DNA of 64,000 bases. Source: JBBIND01 sp037444075. GTDB taxonomy: Bacteria; Acidobacteriota; Terriglobia; Bryobacterales; Bryobacteraceae. Each line of letters begins with the position of its first letter. Positions within the stretch are counted from its first letter, which is position 1. The stretch spans positions 13,180 to 77,179 of the forward strand of contig JBBIND010000010.1 of NCBI GenBank assembly GCA_037444075.1, written 5' to 3'. The notes beneath the pieces are model-generated. The model ran no database searches and was not told the DNA's origin. It worked only from the letters and a program-made list of their open reading frames with translations. The translations under genes and the position numbers were made by a program. Shown here piece after piece: positions 35,327-44,942 of this stretch.

Positions 35327-36688
35327 TCAACCTGAACTGCGAGCCGCCTGCTCCTGCATCCTGACCAGGAAGTGCGTGTCCAACTTCCCGGCGATGAAGT
35401 CGGGATGAGCCAGGATCTTCTGGTGCAGCGGGATGTTTGTGTAAATGCCCTCGACGACAAACATCTCCAATGCCCTGTTCATCCGCGTGATCGCCTCGGA
35501 GCGGTCGCGCCCGTAGGTGATCAGCTTGGCCATCAGGGAATCATAGAAGGGTGGAATCACGCCGTCCGTGTAGGCGGCGGTTTCCACGCGGACCCCGATG
35601 CCGCCGGGGAGGTTGAGGCCGGTGATTCGCCCGGGTGACGGGGTGAACTTCTCGGGGTGTTCCGCGTTGATGCGGCATTCAATGGAGTGACCGCGAATCT
35701 GGAGCGGCTCCCGCACAATGTCCGAAAGCCGGCCGCCGGCGGCGATGATGATCTGCCCCTTCACCAGGTCCACGCCGGTGATGTACTCCGTTACCGGGTG
35801 CTCCACCTGAATGCGGGCGTTCACTTCGATGAAATAGAGTTTCCCCTTCTCGTCCATGAGAAACTCCACCGTGCCGGCATTCGTGTAGCCGACTTCCGCC
35901 ATAGCCTCCTGGAGTTTGCGGCAAATGGAATCCCGCATCTCCGGCGTCAGCGCCGGCGAAGGGGCTTCTTCAATGAGCTTCTGGTGGCGGCGCTGCACGG
36001 AGCACTCACGCTCGAAGAACACCTCCACCGAGCCGTGTTCGTCCGCCAGAACCTGAAACTCGATGTGCCGGGGAGCCAAAATGAACTTCTCCAGGTACAC
36101 ATCCGGGCAGGAAAAGGCGGCGGCTGCCTCCTGCTGGGCTTGAGCGAACAGGCCGGGCAGTTCGGAGGGCTCGTTGACGATTCGCATGCCGCGTCCCCCG
36201 CCCCCCGCGGCGGCCTTCAGGAGCACCGGGTAACCAATTGTCCCGGCGATTTCCAGAGCCTCCTCGGGGCTCTGGAGAATGCTGCGGCTGCCCGGCAGGA
36301 TGGGGATGCCGGCCTTTTCCATGGCAGCGCGGGCATGCTGTTTGAAGCCCATCAGCCGCGTAACATCCGGCCTCGGCCCGATGAACTTGATCCCGCTGGT
36401 TTCGCACACTTCGGCGAAATCGGCGTTTTCACTCAGGAATCCGTAGCCTGGATGGATCGCGTCCACATTGGTGATTTCAGCGGCGCTGATGACGGAGGGA
36501 ATATCCAGATAGCTGCGCACGCTTTTGGCCGGGCCAATACACACGGCCTCGTCCGCAAACCGGACATGCAGGCTGTGACGGTCCGCCTCCGAGTAGACGG
36601 CGACCGTGCGAATGCCCAACTCCTTGCAGGCGCAGATGACGCGGAGCGCAATTTCCCCGCGATTGGCGATCAGAATCTTTCGAAACAT
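35327..36688 (-). CDS. accC: Acetyl-CoA carboxylase biotin carboxylase subunit
   Basis: 453 residues, standard for AccC. The ATP-grasp glycine-rich loop is KAAAGGGGRGMRIV, the biotin/bicarbonate site includes EVFFERECSVQRRHQKLIEEAP, and the metal residues EVNARIQVEHPVTE are intact. It carboxylates the biotin on AccB, the first half of malonyl-CoA formation for fatty acid synthesis. It lies 24 bases downstream of accB and ends only 15 bases from the convergent heparinase gene. Confidence 0.97.
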   Translation of the reverse strand: MFRKILIANRGEIALRVICACKELGIRTVAVYSEADRHSLHVRFADEAVCIGPAKSVRSYLDIPSVISAAEITNVDAIHPGYGFLSENADFAEVCETSGIKFIGPRPDVTRLMGFKQHARAAMEKAGIPILPGSRSILQSPEEALEIAGTIGYPVLLKAAAGGGGRGMRIVNEPSELPGLFAQAQQEAAAAFSCPDVYLEKFILAPRHIEFQVLADEHGSVEVFFERECSVQRRHQKLIEEAPSPALTPEMRDSICRKLQEAMAEVGYTNAGTVEFLMDEKGKLYFIEVNARIQVEHPVTEYITGVDLVKGQIIIAAGGRLSDIVREPLQIRGHSIECRINAEHPEKFTPSPGRITGLNLPGGIGVRVETAAYTDGVIPPFYDSLMAKLITYGRDRSEAITRMNRALEMFVVEGIYTNIPLHQKILAHPDFIAGKLDTHFLVRMQEQAARSSG

Positions 36689-36712
36689 GCTGTTGAGTTG
36701 TCGAAACGCCTG

Positions 36713-37198
36713 TCAGAGCGGACGCAAAGAGAACATAGCCTCGCCGTATTCCACCGGGCGCCCGTTTTCGACGAGTTTTCCCACGATGACGCCGGCCACT
36801 TCGGCTTCGATCTCGTTCATCAGCTTCATTGATTCGATGATGCAGAGCACCTGGCCCGGGTGGACCGTGTCGCCCACTTTGACGAATGCCGGCGTGTTGG
36901 GCGCGGCGGATTCGTAGTAGGTGCCGACGATAGGTGACTTTACGATGATCAGCGAAGGATCGGAAACCGCATCCGCCGTAGATGCGCTCGCCGCCATGGC
37001 CGGCTGAGGGGCAGGCGCCGCATGCGCCACTACGCTCTGGTGCGCCGGCGCGGGGCGGCTCGCCGTCACCGATTCCGGCGCGCTGACCGTCACGGCGCGG
37101 CAAATACGGACTTTGCTGTCTCCGCGGGTCACTTCCAGTTCAGCCACTCCGCTTTCGACAACCACTTGGACTAATTCCTTGATATCTGCAATGTTCAT
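36713..37198 (-). CDS. accB: Acetyl-CoA carboxylase biotin carboxyl carrier protein
   Basis: A 161-residue carrier with an N-terminal dimerising helix (MNIADIKELVQVVVESG), an Ala/Pro-rich flexible linker (about 45-80), and the biotinyl domain whose acceptor lysine lies in IESMKLMNEIEAEVAG. It precedes accC by 24 bases, the normal gene order. The other carboxylase subunits (accA, accD) are not in the window. Confidence 0.96.
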   Translation of the reverse strand: MNIADIKELVQVVVESGVAELEVTRGDSKVRICRAVTVSAPESVTASRPAPAHQSVVAHAAPAPQPAMAASASTADAVSDPSLIIVKSPIVGTYYESAAPNTPAFVKVGDTVHPGQVLCIIESMKLMNEIEAEVAGVIVGKLVENGRPVEYGEAMFSLRPL

Positions 37199-37212
37199 AC
37201 TGGTTCGTAGCC

Positions 37213-38295
37213 TTACAATGTCAACAGTTCTTTTGAAGTCGGGGTTAGGTTTTCACACCCGGTGGCGGTAACCACCACGGTGTCTTCAATACGGATGCCT
37301 CCATACCCTGGGACATATACACCCGGCTCGACTGTGATGACCATGCCGGTCTCTAAGACAGTCTTGTCCGCCCGGCCCAGGCGGGGCAACTCGTGGATAT
37401 CCAATCCAAGCCCATGGCCTGTGGAATGGACAAAATATTTCTCGAGCTTCCGCTTTCTCAGGACGCTCCTCGCCATCCGGTCCACCTGCCCGGCGGTGAT
37501 GCCCGCGCGTATGGCTGCCAGCGCGCCCTGCTGCGCTTCTAGCACGGCTTCATAGAGTTCCCGGACCTTGCGCGGCGGGCGGCCGAGGAAGAGCATGCGC
37601 GTCATATCGCTCGCGTAGCCTTCACAGCGCGCGCCCATGTCCACCAATACTAATGCATTCGGCGGGATGCGCCGGGTGGTGGGCGAGGCGTGGGGCAGGG
37701 CGCTTCGTTCGCCTGAGGCCACGATGGTCTCAAACGCTGCTTTTTCAGCGCCGAGGCGCTTCATGCGGTATTCCAGTTCAGCCGCCAGGTCCATCTCTGT
37801 CATGCCCGGGCGGACCTTGGCAGCCACGCGAACAAAAGCCTTGGAGGCGATTTGGGCGGCCCGCCGGATTATGTCTACTTCCTCCGGGGATTTTCGGGTT
37901 CGCTGCGCCTCGACAATGCCGGAAGTGGGCTCCAAGGCGACTCGGGCTCCCAAGCCAGCAGCCAGGGTGCGGTACGCCTCGTAGCTCAGGTCCACGCGCT
38001 CAAAACCTATCTTCTTCAGCCGCTTCCGTTTGGCGATCGGGCCGAGGGCACTCACCAGGGAAGCCTTCGCCACCTTCACCGCGCAATCACTCTGCTCTCT
38101 GGCCTGAGTCCCGTAACGAGGGTCGGTCAGCAGGACTGCGCCGGCGGGGGTCAACAGCAGCAGGGCGTTACTGCCCGTGAATCCACTGAGATAGCGGATA
38201 TTCGAAGGCGAACTCACGAGCAAGGCGTCGAGTTTGCTCTTGGTCAGCGTAGCGGCGGTCTGGTGGCGTCTGCTTGCCAGGGAGTTGGTGTTCAC
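37213..38295 (-). CDS. Xaa-Pro aminopeptidase family metallopeptidase (M24B)
   Basis: A 360-residue M24-type peptidase with an N-terminal creatinase-like domain and a pita-bread catalytic domain. The five metal ligands are visible: Asp and Asp in LVDMGARCEGYASDMTRM, His in HSTGHGLGLDIHEL, Glu in ITVEPGVYVPGYGGIRIED (two). It should remove N-terminal residues before proline, acting in peptide turnover in the cytoplasm. It lies directly upstream of accB, an arrangement often seen where pepP and accBC form one operon. Confidence 0.92.
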   Translation of the reverse strand: MNTNSLASRRHQTAATLTKSKLDALLVSSPSNIRYLSGFTGSNALLLLTPAGAVLLTDPRYGTQAREQSDCAVKVAKASLVSALGPIAKRKRLKKIGFERVDLSYEAYRTLAAGLGARVALEPTSGIVEAQRTRKSPEEVDIIRRAAQIASKAFVRVAAKVRPGMTEMDLAAELEYRMKRLGAEKAAFETIVASGERSALPHASPTTRRIPPNALVLVDMGARCEGYASDMTRMLFLGRPPRKVRELYEAVLEAQQGALAAIRAGITAGQVDRMARSVLRKRKLEKYFVHSTGHGLGLDIHELPRLGRADKTVLETGMVITVEPGVYVPGYGGIRIEDTVVVTATGCENLTPTSKELLTL

Positions 38296-38338
38296 TGGAG
38301 AGAACTAGGAAGTCCAATTCTACCACTCCGGCCGGAGG

Positions 38339-39310
38339 CTAAGCCGGGTGGAGAAGCAGTTTGCCGGAGGTCCGCCGGCTGGCCAGGTCGACTTGCGCCT
38401 GCGCTGCTTCAGCCAAGGGATAGGCGCGGTCAATGCGCACCTGAAGCCGGCCGGAAGCTGCCCAGCCGAGCACGTCGCCGGCCCTCCATTCCAGTTCTTC
38501 TCGCGTCAAGCAGTAGTTGGCCAGGCTGGGCCGGGTCAGGAACAGCGAGCCTCTCTGCGTCAGCATCAGCGGCTCGAACGCCGGAACGGCGCCGCTGGCG
38601 TTGCCGAAGGTCACCATCATCCCGCGAGGGGCCAGCGAATCCATGCTTTGGGCGAAGGTGGCGGCGCCCACGGAGTCGAAGACCACATTCACGCCCCGGC
38701 CGCCGGTGAGCCGGCGCACTTCGGCAGCGGTTTCCTGCTTCGTATAGAAGATGATCTCGTCCGCGCCGGCTGCGCGAGCGCGTTCAGCCTTCTCCTCGGT
38801 GGAGACCGCGCCAAACACCCTTGCGCCGCGCATCTTGGCCATCTGGACCAGCAACAAGCCGGTCCCTCCCGCCGCGGCTGTAATGAACGCCGTGTCGCCT
38901 TCCTTCAGAGGATACGTGGAGTGAGTCAGATAATGGGCCGTCATCCCTTGCAGGAGAACGGCTGCGGCCACATCAAAGCTCATCCCCTCCGGGATGCGCA
39001 CCAATTGAGACACGGGCACGGCTGCGTATTCGGCGTAGCTGCCGCGCGCCATCGCGTAAACCACCCGGTCGCCGGCGGAGATGCCTTGAGTGTCAGGACC
39101 GACGGCTTCCACCGTGCCGGCTCCTTCCATTCCCAACACGACCGGAAGTTCGGCAGGGTAGAGCCCCTCCCGGAAGTAGATGTCGATGAAATTCACTCCC
39201 GATGCCGCAAGCTTGACCAAGGCTTGACCGGCAGCCGGAGCCGGAACGGGCAGATCTTCGTACTTCAGCTGCTCAGGACCGCCGCACTGATGAACCAGAA
39301 TGGCTTTCAT
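38339..39310 (-). CDS. NADPH:quinone reductase-like zinc-independent alcohol dehydrogenase (MDR)
   Basis: A 323-residue MDR-superfamily reductase. The start is the ATG at 39310, not an upstream in-frame start that would add about 80 basic residues out of character; GAGGAGGAA precedes the ATG and the codon overlaps the stop of the upstream gene (ATGA). The nucleotide-binding loop is ITAAAGGTGLLLVQMAKM. It lacks the catalytic zinc cysteine cluster, as expected for quinone oxidoreductases of the QOR type. Its substrate is not clear from the sequence. Confidence 0.85.
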   Translation of the reverse strand: MKAILVHQCGGPEQLKYEDLPVPAPAAGQALVKLAASGVNFIDIYFREGLYPAELPVVLGMEGAGTVEAVGPDTQGISAGDRVVYAMARGSYAEYAAVPVSQLVRIPEGMSFDVAAAVLLQGMTAHYLTHSTYPLKEGDTAFITAAAGGTGLLLVQMAKMRGARVFGAVSTEEKAERARAAGADEIIFYTKQETAAEVRRLTGGRGVNVVFDSVGAATFAQSMDSLAPRGMMVTFGNASGAVPAFEPLMLTQRGSLFLTRPSLANYCLTREELEWRAGDVLGWAASGRLQVRIDRAYPLAEAAQAQVDLASRRTSGKLLLHPA

Positions 39311-39855
39311 ACGTGTACTTTCCTCCTCAAGTGGGCTACCGCCGCATAGAGTAGCAGGTAAGCCAGGGTCAGCGGGAACAAAAGCAGGCGCCCGATGGAG
39401 CGCACGGCGCCGGACCCTGACAGTCCCGCGCGGAACAGCACGAAATGCCGCATTACGTGCCAGTGGCTGTAATCCAGCCAGAAATAGTCGCCGTTCTCGT
39501 TGAGAATGAAGACCTTGGCGGGAATGCGAGCGGCCAGCACCCACTTCCACTTGGTCATGATGGGCTCGCCGGAGCAGATAATGCCCACCACCGTATAGCC
39601 TCGCGCGCCGAGTTCCCGGTACAAGCGCTTGCGGCCCGCGCGCCCGGCGTAGCCGGTCACGCGGAATATCGTGCCGGTATCGGTCCGGAAGCCCTCCGGG
39701 TGACCGTCGTAGCAGGTCACCAGGTCCATCACGATGTGTTCACCGTGAGTTTCGTAGATGCCACTGACGAGGTTGTCGAACAGTTCGCGTGAACCGCTCT
39801 CCACCAGGAGAACGCGGCCGAAGTCCGGGAGCCTCCGGGAGAAGAATCCCCGCAT
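39307..39855 (-). CDS. Unknown protein with a C-terminal membrane helix inside the branched-chain amino acid operon
   Basis: A 182-residue protein I do not recognise. The middle looks like a mixed alpha/beta fold (RVLLVESGSRELFDNLVSGIYE, IVMDLVTCYDGHPEGF), and the C-terminus has a hydrophobic helix (SIGRLLLFPLTLAYLLLYAAVAHL) followed by basic residues, so it may be anchored with its bulk in the cytoplasm. The stop of cimA is 12 bases upstream and its own stop overlaps the quinone reductase start, so it is an integral operon member rather than a passenger ORF. Confidence 0.7.
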   Translation of the reverse strand: MRGFFSRRLPDFGRVLLVESGSRELFDNLVSGIYETHGEHIVMDLVTCYDGHPEGFRTDTGTIFRVTGYAGRAGRKRLYRELGARGYTVVGIICSGEPIMTKWKWVLAARIPAKVFILNENGDYFWLDYSHWHVMRHFVLFRAGLSGSGAVRSIGRLLLFPLTLAYLLLYAAVAHLRRKVHV

Positions 39856-39867
39856 ATAGCCGGTCCG

Positions 39868-41478
39868 TCAGACGCCCCAGCAGTAGTCTTCCACGGCGCG
39901 CTCAATCGTCTCGTCCTGGGACATCAGGCGCATGATTTCCAGACGGATAGCGTCGAGCAGAGCCAGCCAGCTGGCCTCAATGACGTTCTCGGACACGCCG
40001 ACAGTGGTCCAGCTGCGTTGGTGGTCTGACCATTCGATGAGGACACGCACCTTCGCGGCCGTGCCCTTCTTCGGCTCGAGGACGCGGACTTTGTAATCGG
40101 TCAGCCGCACTTGGGCGATGGCCGGATACAGCGTGGACAGGCATTGGCGCAGGCACAGGTCCAAGGCGTTCACCGGTCCGTGCCCTTCCGCCGTGGCGGA
40201 GTGGACGCCATCCCGAGCCTTCAAAGTGACCGACGCCGAGGAGAGCGCCGCCCGGTGGCCGGAGATCTTGGTGGAGACTTCTAAGCTGATTATTTTAAAC
40301 AGTTTCAGGTCCGGGTTCAGAGCCTCCCTCACCAGCAGCTCAAACGTTCCCTCGGCTGCTTCGAGCTCATAGCCCTGGTACTCCATGTGCTTGATGCGCT
40401 CCAGCAAACCGCGCCGGGCATCGTCGTCGAGCCGTTCGGCCAAGCCGTGTTCTTTGAGCTTGTAGAGGATGTTCCCCCGGCCCGAGAGGTCACTGAGCAG
40501 CACGCGTTGGCGGTTGCCCACCAGGTCCGGACGGATGTGTTCGTAAGTAGCGGCTTCCCTCAGGACGGCGCTCACGTGCACGCCCCCCTTGTGAGCGAAC
40601 GCGCTGTGGCCCACGAAGGGCTGCTCACCGCGCAGCGGCAGGTTGGCCAGTTCCGCCACGAAGCTGGCCACTGAAGCCAACCCGGCCAGTTTCTCCCGGC
40701 CGATGGTAGTGTGGCCGAGTTTCAATTCCAGGTTCGCCAGCACGGAGCACAGATTGGCGTTGCCGCAACGCTCACCGTAGCCATTCATGCAGCCCTGCAC
40801 GTGCGTGGCGCCCATTCCGACCGCGGTCAGCGTGTTGGCCACCGCCACGTCCGAGTCATTGTGGGCATGGATGCCCAATACGCCGTCAAAGCGCCGGCGC
40901 ACCTCCGCAAAAATTTCCGCCAGCCGGTGAGGCATCGTGCCACCGTTGGTGTCGCACAGGCACAGCACATCAGCCCCGGCATTGGCCGCGGCCTCCAAAG
41001 TACGGAGGGCGAAAGCGGAATTGGATTCGTAACCGTCGAAGAAGTGCTCGGCGTCGTAGATCACTTCCCGCCCGCGGTCCTTCAGAAAGCGGACGGTCTC
41101 TCCGATCAGCAGCAGGTTCTCCTCTTCGGAGATGCCCAGGGCGCGTTGCGTGTGCAGGTCCCAACTCTTGCCGAAGATGGAGATGGCCGGAGTCCCGGAT
41201 TCAACCAGCGCCAGCACGTTCGGGTCGCGGTCCACCCGGTTCTTGGCGAACCGGGTGGAGCCGAAAGCCGTCAGCTTGGCGTGCTTCAATTGGAGATCGC
41301 GCGCGCGCGCGAAGAACTCCTTGTCTTTGGGATTCGAGCCGGGCCAGCCGCCTTCAATGTAGTCGATGCCCAAATCATCGAGTTTCTGGGCGATCATGAG
41401 CTTGTCTTCGACGGTGAAGCTGATCGCCTCGCCCTGAGTGCCGTCCCTAAGTGTTGTGTCGAGGGTGAAGATTCTCAT
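39868..41478 (-). CDS. cimA: (R)-citramalate synthase
   Basis: A 536-residue enzyme of the DRE-TIM metallolyase family that condenses pyruvate and acetyl-CoA to citramalate, the first step of the threonine-independent isoleucine route. The start TLDTTLRDGTQGEAISF, the metal-site segment GIHAHNDSDVAVANTLTAVG and the C-terminal LeuA-type regulatory domain are present, and the length matches citramalate synthases of the long, LeuA2-like group rather than isopropylmalate synthase. GGAGG precedes the ATG. Its presence after ilvC gives the operon a complete isoleucine branch entry. Product selectivity is inferred from family similarity and context. Confidence 0.88.
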   Translation of the reverse strand: MRIFTLDTTLRDGTQGEAISFTVEDKLMIAQKLDDLGIDYIEGGWPGSNPKDKEFFARARDLQLKHAKLTAFGSTRFAKNRVDRDPNVLALVESGTPAISIFGKSWDLHTQRALGISEEENLLLIGETVRFLKDRGREVIYDAEHFFDGYESNSAFALRTLEAAANAGADVLCLCDTNGGTMPHRLAEIFAEVRRRFDGVLGIHAHNDSDVAVANTLTAVGMGATHVQGCMNGYGERCGNANLCSVLANLELKLGHTTIGREKLAGLASVASFVAELANLPLRGEQPFVGHSAFAHKGGVHVSAVLREAATYEHIRPDLVGNRQRVLLSDLSGRGNILYKLKEHGLAERLDDDARRGLLERIKHMEYQGYELEAAEGTFELLVREALNPDLKLFKIISLEVSTKISGHRAALSSASVTLKARDGVHSATAEGHGPVNALDLCLRQCLSTLYPAIAQVRLTDYKVRVLEPKKGTAAKVRVLIEWSDHQRSWTTVGVSENVIEASWLALLDAIRLEIMRLMSQDETIERAVEDYCWGV

Positions 41479-41503
41479 GAACGCTGCCTCCAGGCTACCG
41501 CAT

Positions 41504-42538
41504 TCAGGCTGAAGTCGCCTGATCTTCCGGTACGCCTACCTCCTTCTTCTTCTTCAAGAATGGCATCATTTCGCGCAACTGCTTGCCGACTGTTTCCAGG
41601 GGCTGCTCGCGCGCCGCATCCCGCATGGCGAGGAAGTTCTTCCGGCCGGAACGGTTCTCATCAATCCACTCCTTGGCGAACTTGCCGGATTGGACTTCCG
41701 CCAGCATCTTCCGCATCTCCTCGCGGGTCTGATCATTAATGATGCGCGGACCGCGCGTGTAGTCGCCGTATTCCGCCGTGTCGGAGACGGAATAGCGCAT
41801 GTACGCCAGCCCGCCTTCCTGAATCAGGTCCACGATCAGCTTGAGCTCGTGCAGGCACTCGAAGTAGGCGATCTCAGGCGCATAGCCGGCTTCCACCAGC
41901 GTTTCAAAACCGGCCCGGATGAGTTCGCTGACGCCGCCGCAGAGGACCGCCTGCTCCCCGAACAGGTCGCTCTCGGTCTCCTCCCGGAACGTAGTTTCAA
42001 TGACGCCAGCCTTCAGGCAGCCGAGCGCTTTGGCGTAGGCCAGGGCGCGTTCCAGCGCTTTGCCCGACGCGTTTTGCTGGACAGCGACCAGCGCCGGCAC
42101 GCCCACGCCTTCGGTGAACAGCTCACGCACGCGGTGTCCCGGCGCCTTGGGCGCTATCATCGTGACGTCCGCTTCCGCCGGAGGCACAATCTGCCCGAAG
42201 TGGATGTTGAAGCCGTGCGCGAACATCAGCGTCTTGCCGGCTCCCATGTGCGGCGCGATGTCCTTCTTGTAGAGGTCCGCCTGCAGATGGTCGGGGACGA
42301 GGATCATGATGGTGTCTGCTGCCTGGGCGGCTTCCGCAGCCGGCAGCACCTTGAGCCCCGCGGCCTCGGCCTTTTGCCAGCTTGGACTGCCGGGCAGTTC
42401 GCTCACGATGACCTCCACGCCCGAGTCCCTCAGGTTCAGCGCGTGCGCATGCCCCTGGCTGCCGTAGCCGACAATGGCCACCTTTTGTCCCTGGAGAAGG
42501 CCCAAATCTCCGTCTTGTTCGTAGTATCGCTTAGCCAT
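41504..42538 (-). CDS. ilvC: Ketol-acid reductoisomerase
   Basis: 344 residues, the short class I form. The Rossmann loop is VAIVGYGSQGHAHALNLRDSG; the metal ligands are in GPRIINDQTREEMRKML and further C-terminal helices. It performs the second common step of valine and isoleucine synthesis. Its ATG at 42538 lies 8 bases inside the end of ilvH, so translation is coupled. Confidence 0.97.
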   Translation of the reverse strand: MAKRYYEQDGDLGLLQGQKVAIVGYGSQGHAHALNLRDSGVEVIVSELPGSPSWQKAEAAGLKVLPAAEAAQAADTIMILVPDHLQADLYKKDIAPHMGAGKTLMFAHGFNIHFGQIVPPAEADVTMIAPKAPGHRVRELFTEGVGVPALVAVQQNASGKALERALAYAKALGCLKAGVIETTFREETESDLFGEQAVLCGGVSELIRAGFETLVEAGYAPEIAYFECLHELKLIVDLIQEGGLAYMRYSVSDTAEYGDYTRGPRIINDQTREEMRKMLAEVQSGKFAKEWIDENRSGRKNFLAMRDAAREQPLETVGKQLREMMPFLKKKKEVGVPEDQATSA

Positions 42539-43091
42539 TCAGAACTCCGTTCTTGGTTAGATTCCTTCCAGCAGTCTCCGCCCCCGCCGGTATCGGCGCG
42601 GACAAACGCAGCCTGCGAGGCTCGAGCGACATGGCCACCAGACCGGACCGCGTAAGCTCAATCTCGCCGTAACTGCGAATCACATCAATGAATTCATCCA
42701 GCTTTTCGGGATCGCCCGTGACTTCCAAGGCGAAGCCCTCCACCGAGGACTCCACCACCCGCGCGTCGAAAACTTCCGACTCCTTGAGGATAGCGGTCCG
42801 CGACTCCAGCGGCGCGCGCACGCGCAGCAGCAGCATCTCCCGGCTGACGGCGGGTCCGTCGGTCACGTCAATCGCCTGAAGCACGTTGATCAGCCGGTTC
42901 ATCTGCTTGATCACCTGCCGGCGCAATGGCGGCTCCACGTCCACCACGATCGTCATTCGCGACAGCGTCGGTTCCGTGGTCCGCGCCACAGTCAGGCTTT
43001 CAATGTTGTAGCCGCGCGCGCTCAAAACTCCCGTGATGCGCAGCAGAGCGCCAGGCTTGTTCTCCACGAGTAAGGTTATGGTTTGGAGCAT
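42531..43091 (-). CDS. ilvH: Acetolactate synthase small (regulatory) subunit
   Basis: A 186-residue ACT-domain protein (QTITLLVENKPGALLRITGV, LSARGYNIESLTVARTTEP) followed by a C-terminal domain (SREMLLLRVRAPLESRTAIL). It confers valine feedback inhibition and stimulates the large subunit. It starts 3 bases after ilvB and overlaps ilvC. Confidence 0.95.
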   Translation of the reverse strand: MLQTITLLVENKPGALLRITGVLSARGYNIESLTVARTTEPTLSRMTIVVDVEPPLRRQVIKQMNRLINVLQAIDVTDGPAVSREMLLLRVRAPLESRTAILKESEVFDARVVESSVEGFALEVTGDPEKLDEFIDVIRSYGEIELTRSGLVAMSLEPRRLRLSAPIPAGAETAGRNLTKNGVLNG

Positions 43092-43094
43092 GGA

Positions 43095-44843
43095 TCAGTT
43101 CCTCCGGCTTGCCTGCCTTCCCACCGGGATGGGCTTGGGCGGGCTCAGCACCATCTCGTTGATGTTCGCCCCCGCCGGCACCATGGGGTAGACGTTCTCG
43201 CAAGGTGACACTTTGACGTTGAGTAGATATGGTCCCGGCGTGCGCACTGCTTCCTCGAGCGCCGGTCCGAGCGCCTGGGGCTCTTCAATGGTGCGCCCTT
43301 TCATGCCATAAGCCGCGGCGAGCTTCTCGATATCCGGAAAGCCCTCCAGGGTGACGCCAAAAACGCGGTTGCTGAAGAACAGCTCCTGCCACTGCCTCAC
43401 CATGCCGAGGTAGCCGTTATTGACAATGACTACCTTCACCGGCAGCCCGTTGCTGGCTACCGTGGCCAGTTCCGGGATCGACATCTGGAAGCCTCCATCG
43501 CCCACCACCGCGAAGACCAGTTTGTCCGGGTTGGCCACCTGCGCACCCATGGCAGAAGGCAACCCAAAACCCATCGAACCCAGGCCGCCGGAGGTGATCC
43601 AGAGCCGCGGGGCGTTGAAGCGGATGAACTGAGCGGACCACATCTGGTGCTGGCCCACATCCGTGGCCACGATGGCGTTGCCGCCGGAAATCCGGTCGAT
43701 TTCCATCACCACGTGCTGCGGCTTGATTTCCGAATCGGAAATCTCAGGCGCCAGCGGATGTTCGGCCTGCCAGTCCCGGACTTCCTGCCACCAGGCCTTG
43801 CGGGCCGCCGCGTTCCGATCGGCGTTATAAGGGGCCAGTTCTTCCAGCATGCGGCACAATTTCGGCAGGACTTTCCCCAGGTCGCCCACAATAGGCAGGT
43901 CCGCGGCGCGGATCTTGCCGATCTCGGCCGGGTCGATGTCCACGTGGATCACCTTGGCGTGCGGTGCGAAACCGGAAACCCTCCCCGTCACGCGGTCATC
44001 GAAGCGCACGCCGAGAGCAATCAGCAGATCCGCGTGGGTCATACCCATGTTGGCGGCGTAGCTGCCGTGCATGCCAGGCATGCTCACGAAGTTGGGGTGC
44101 GAAGAAGGCAGCCCGCCCAGCCCCATCAGCGTGCAAACCGTGGGCGCGTCCAGGATCTCCACCAGTTGCCGCAGGGAATCGGCCGCTTCGGAGGTGATGA
44201 TGCCGCCGCCGGCGTATACCATGGGCCGCTGCGATTCCCACATCATCTGGGCGGCCCTGCGAATCTGGCCGGTATGGCCCTCCGTGTAAACCTTATATCC
44301 CGGCAAGTGGATGGTCGAGACTTCGGCGTAGTGCGATTGGCCCTGAAAGACGTCCTTGGGAATGTCAATCAGCACCGGACCCGGACGGCCGGTGGCGGCG
44401 ATGTAGAACGCCTCATGAACCACCTGCGGCAGGTCCGCGATGTTCTTCACCAGGTAGTTATGCTTGGTGCAGGACCGCGTGATGCCGAACGTATCAGCTT
44501 CCTGGAAGGCGTCACTGCCAATCAGCTTGGTGGAAACCTGACCGGTCAGCGCGACGATGGGAATCGAGTCCATCATGGCATTCACCAACCCGGTCGTGAG
44601 GTTGGTGGCGCCGGGTCCGGAGGTCGCGCAGCAGACTCCCACTTTCCCCGTCGAGCGGGCGTAGCCCTCCGCCGCGAAGCAGGCGTTTTCCTCGTGCCGC
44701 ACGAGCACGTGCCGAATCGGGTGCTCAGACATCGCGTCGTACAGGGGCAGCGTCACTCCGCCCGGATACCCGAAAACGCAGTCCACGCCTTCCCGCACCA
44801 GGCAGTCCAGCAGCATCTTCGAGCCATTCATCAAAGTCGACAT
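43095..44843 (-). CDS. ilvB: Acetolactate synthase large catalytic subunit
   Basis: 582 residues, standard for IlvB. The thiamine pyrophosphate signature is GDGGFQMSIPELATVASN with VNNGYLGM, the catalytic glutamate is in HEENACFAAEGYARSTG, and FAD-site residues are in the middle domain. It makes acetolactate and acetohydroxybutyrate. It is the first structural gene behind the attenuator; the ATG at 44843 is preceded by AGAGAGG. Confidence 0.97.
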   Translation of the reverse strand: MSTLMNGSKMLLDCLVREGVDCVFGYPGGVTLPLYDAMSEHPIRHVLVRHEENACFAAEGYARSTGKVGVCCATSGPGATNLTTGLVNAMMDSIPIVALTGQVSTKLIGSDAFQEADTFGITRSCTKHNYLVKNIADLPQVVHEAFYIAATGRPGPVLIDIPKDVFQGQSHYAEVSTIHLPGYKVYTEGHTGQIRRAAQMMWESQRPMVYAGGGIITSEAADSLRQLVEILDAPTVCTLMGLGGLPSSHPNFVSMPGMHGSYAANMGMTHADLLIALGVRFDDRVTGRVSGFAPHAKVIHVDIDPAEIGKIRAADLPIVGDLGKVLPKLCRMLEELAPYNADRNAAARKAWWQEVRDWQAEHPLAPEISDSEIKPQHVVMEIDRISGGNAIVATDVGQHQMWSAQFIRFNAPRLWITSGGLGSMGFGLPSAMGAQVANPDKLVFAVVGDGGFQMSIPELATVASNGLPVKVVIVNNGYLGMVRQWQELFFSNRVFGVTLEGFPDIEKLAAAYGMKGRTIEEPQALGPALEEAVRTPGPYLLNVKVSPCENVYPMVPAGANINEMVLSPPKPIPVGRQASRRN

Positions 44844-44913
44844 GCTTGTAATCCTCTCTCCCAGTTCATCTGCTCCTATGGAGCACAGCTTTCTGTGTTC
44901 GGGAATTCCTCAC

Positions 44914-44942
44914 AAATAAAAAAGGCCACCGGTGGCCTCTTC
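44914..44942 (-). terminator. Intrinsic terminator of the ilvB leader attenuator
   Basis: Reading leftward, AGGCCA (44938-44933), loop CCGG and TGGCCT (44928-44923) form a stem extended by A-U pairs, followed at once by TTTTTTATTT. It lies 70 bases before the ilvB start and would stop transcription unless the alternative helix forms. Confidence 0.85.

Noticed and set aside
39311..39550. An 80-residue N-terminal extension of the quinone reductase
   Set aside because: It is antisense-like, Arg-rich and absent from the family; the ATG at 39310 has a strong GAGGAGGAA and overlaps the previous stop.
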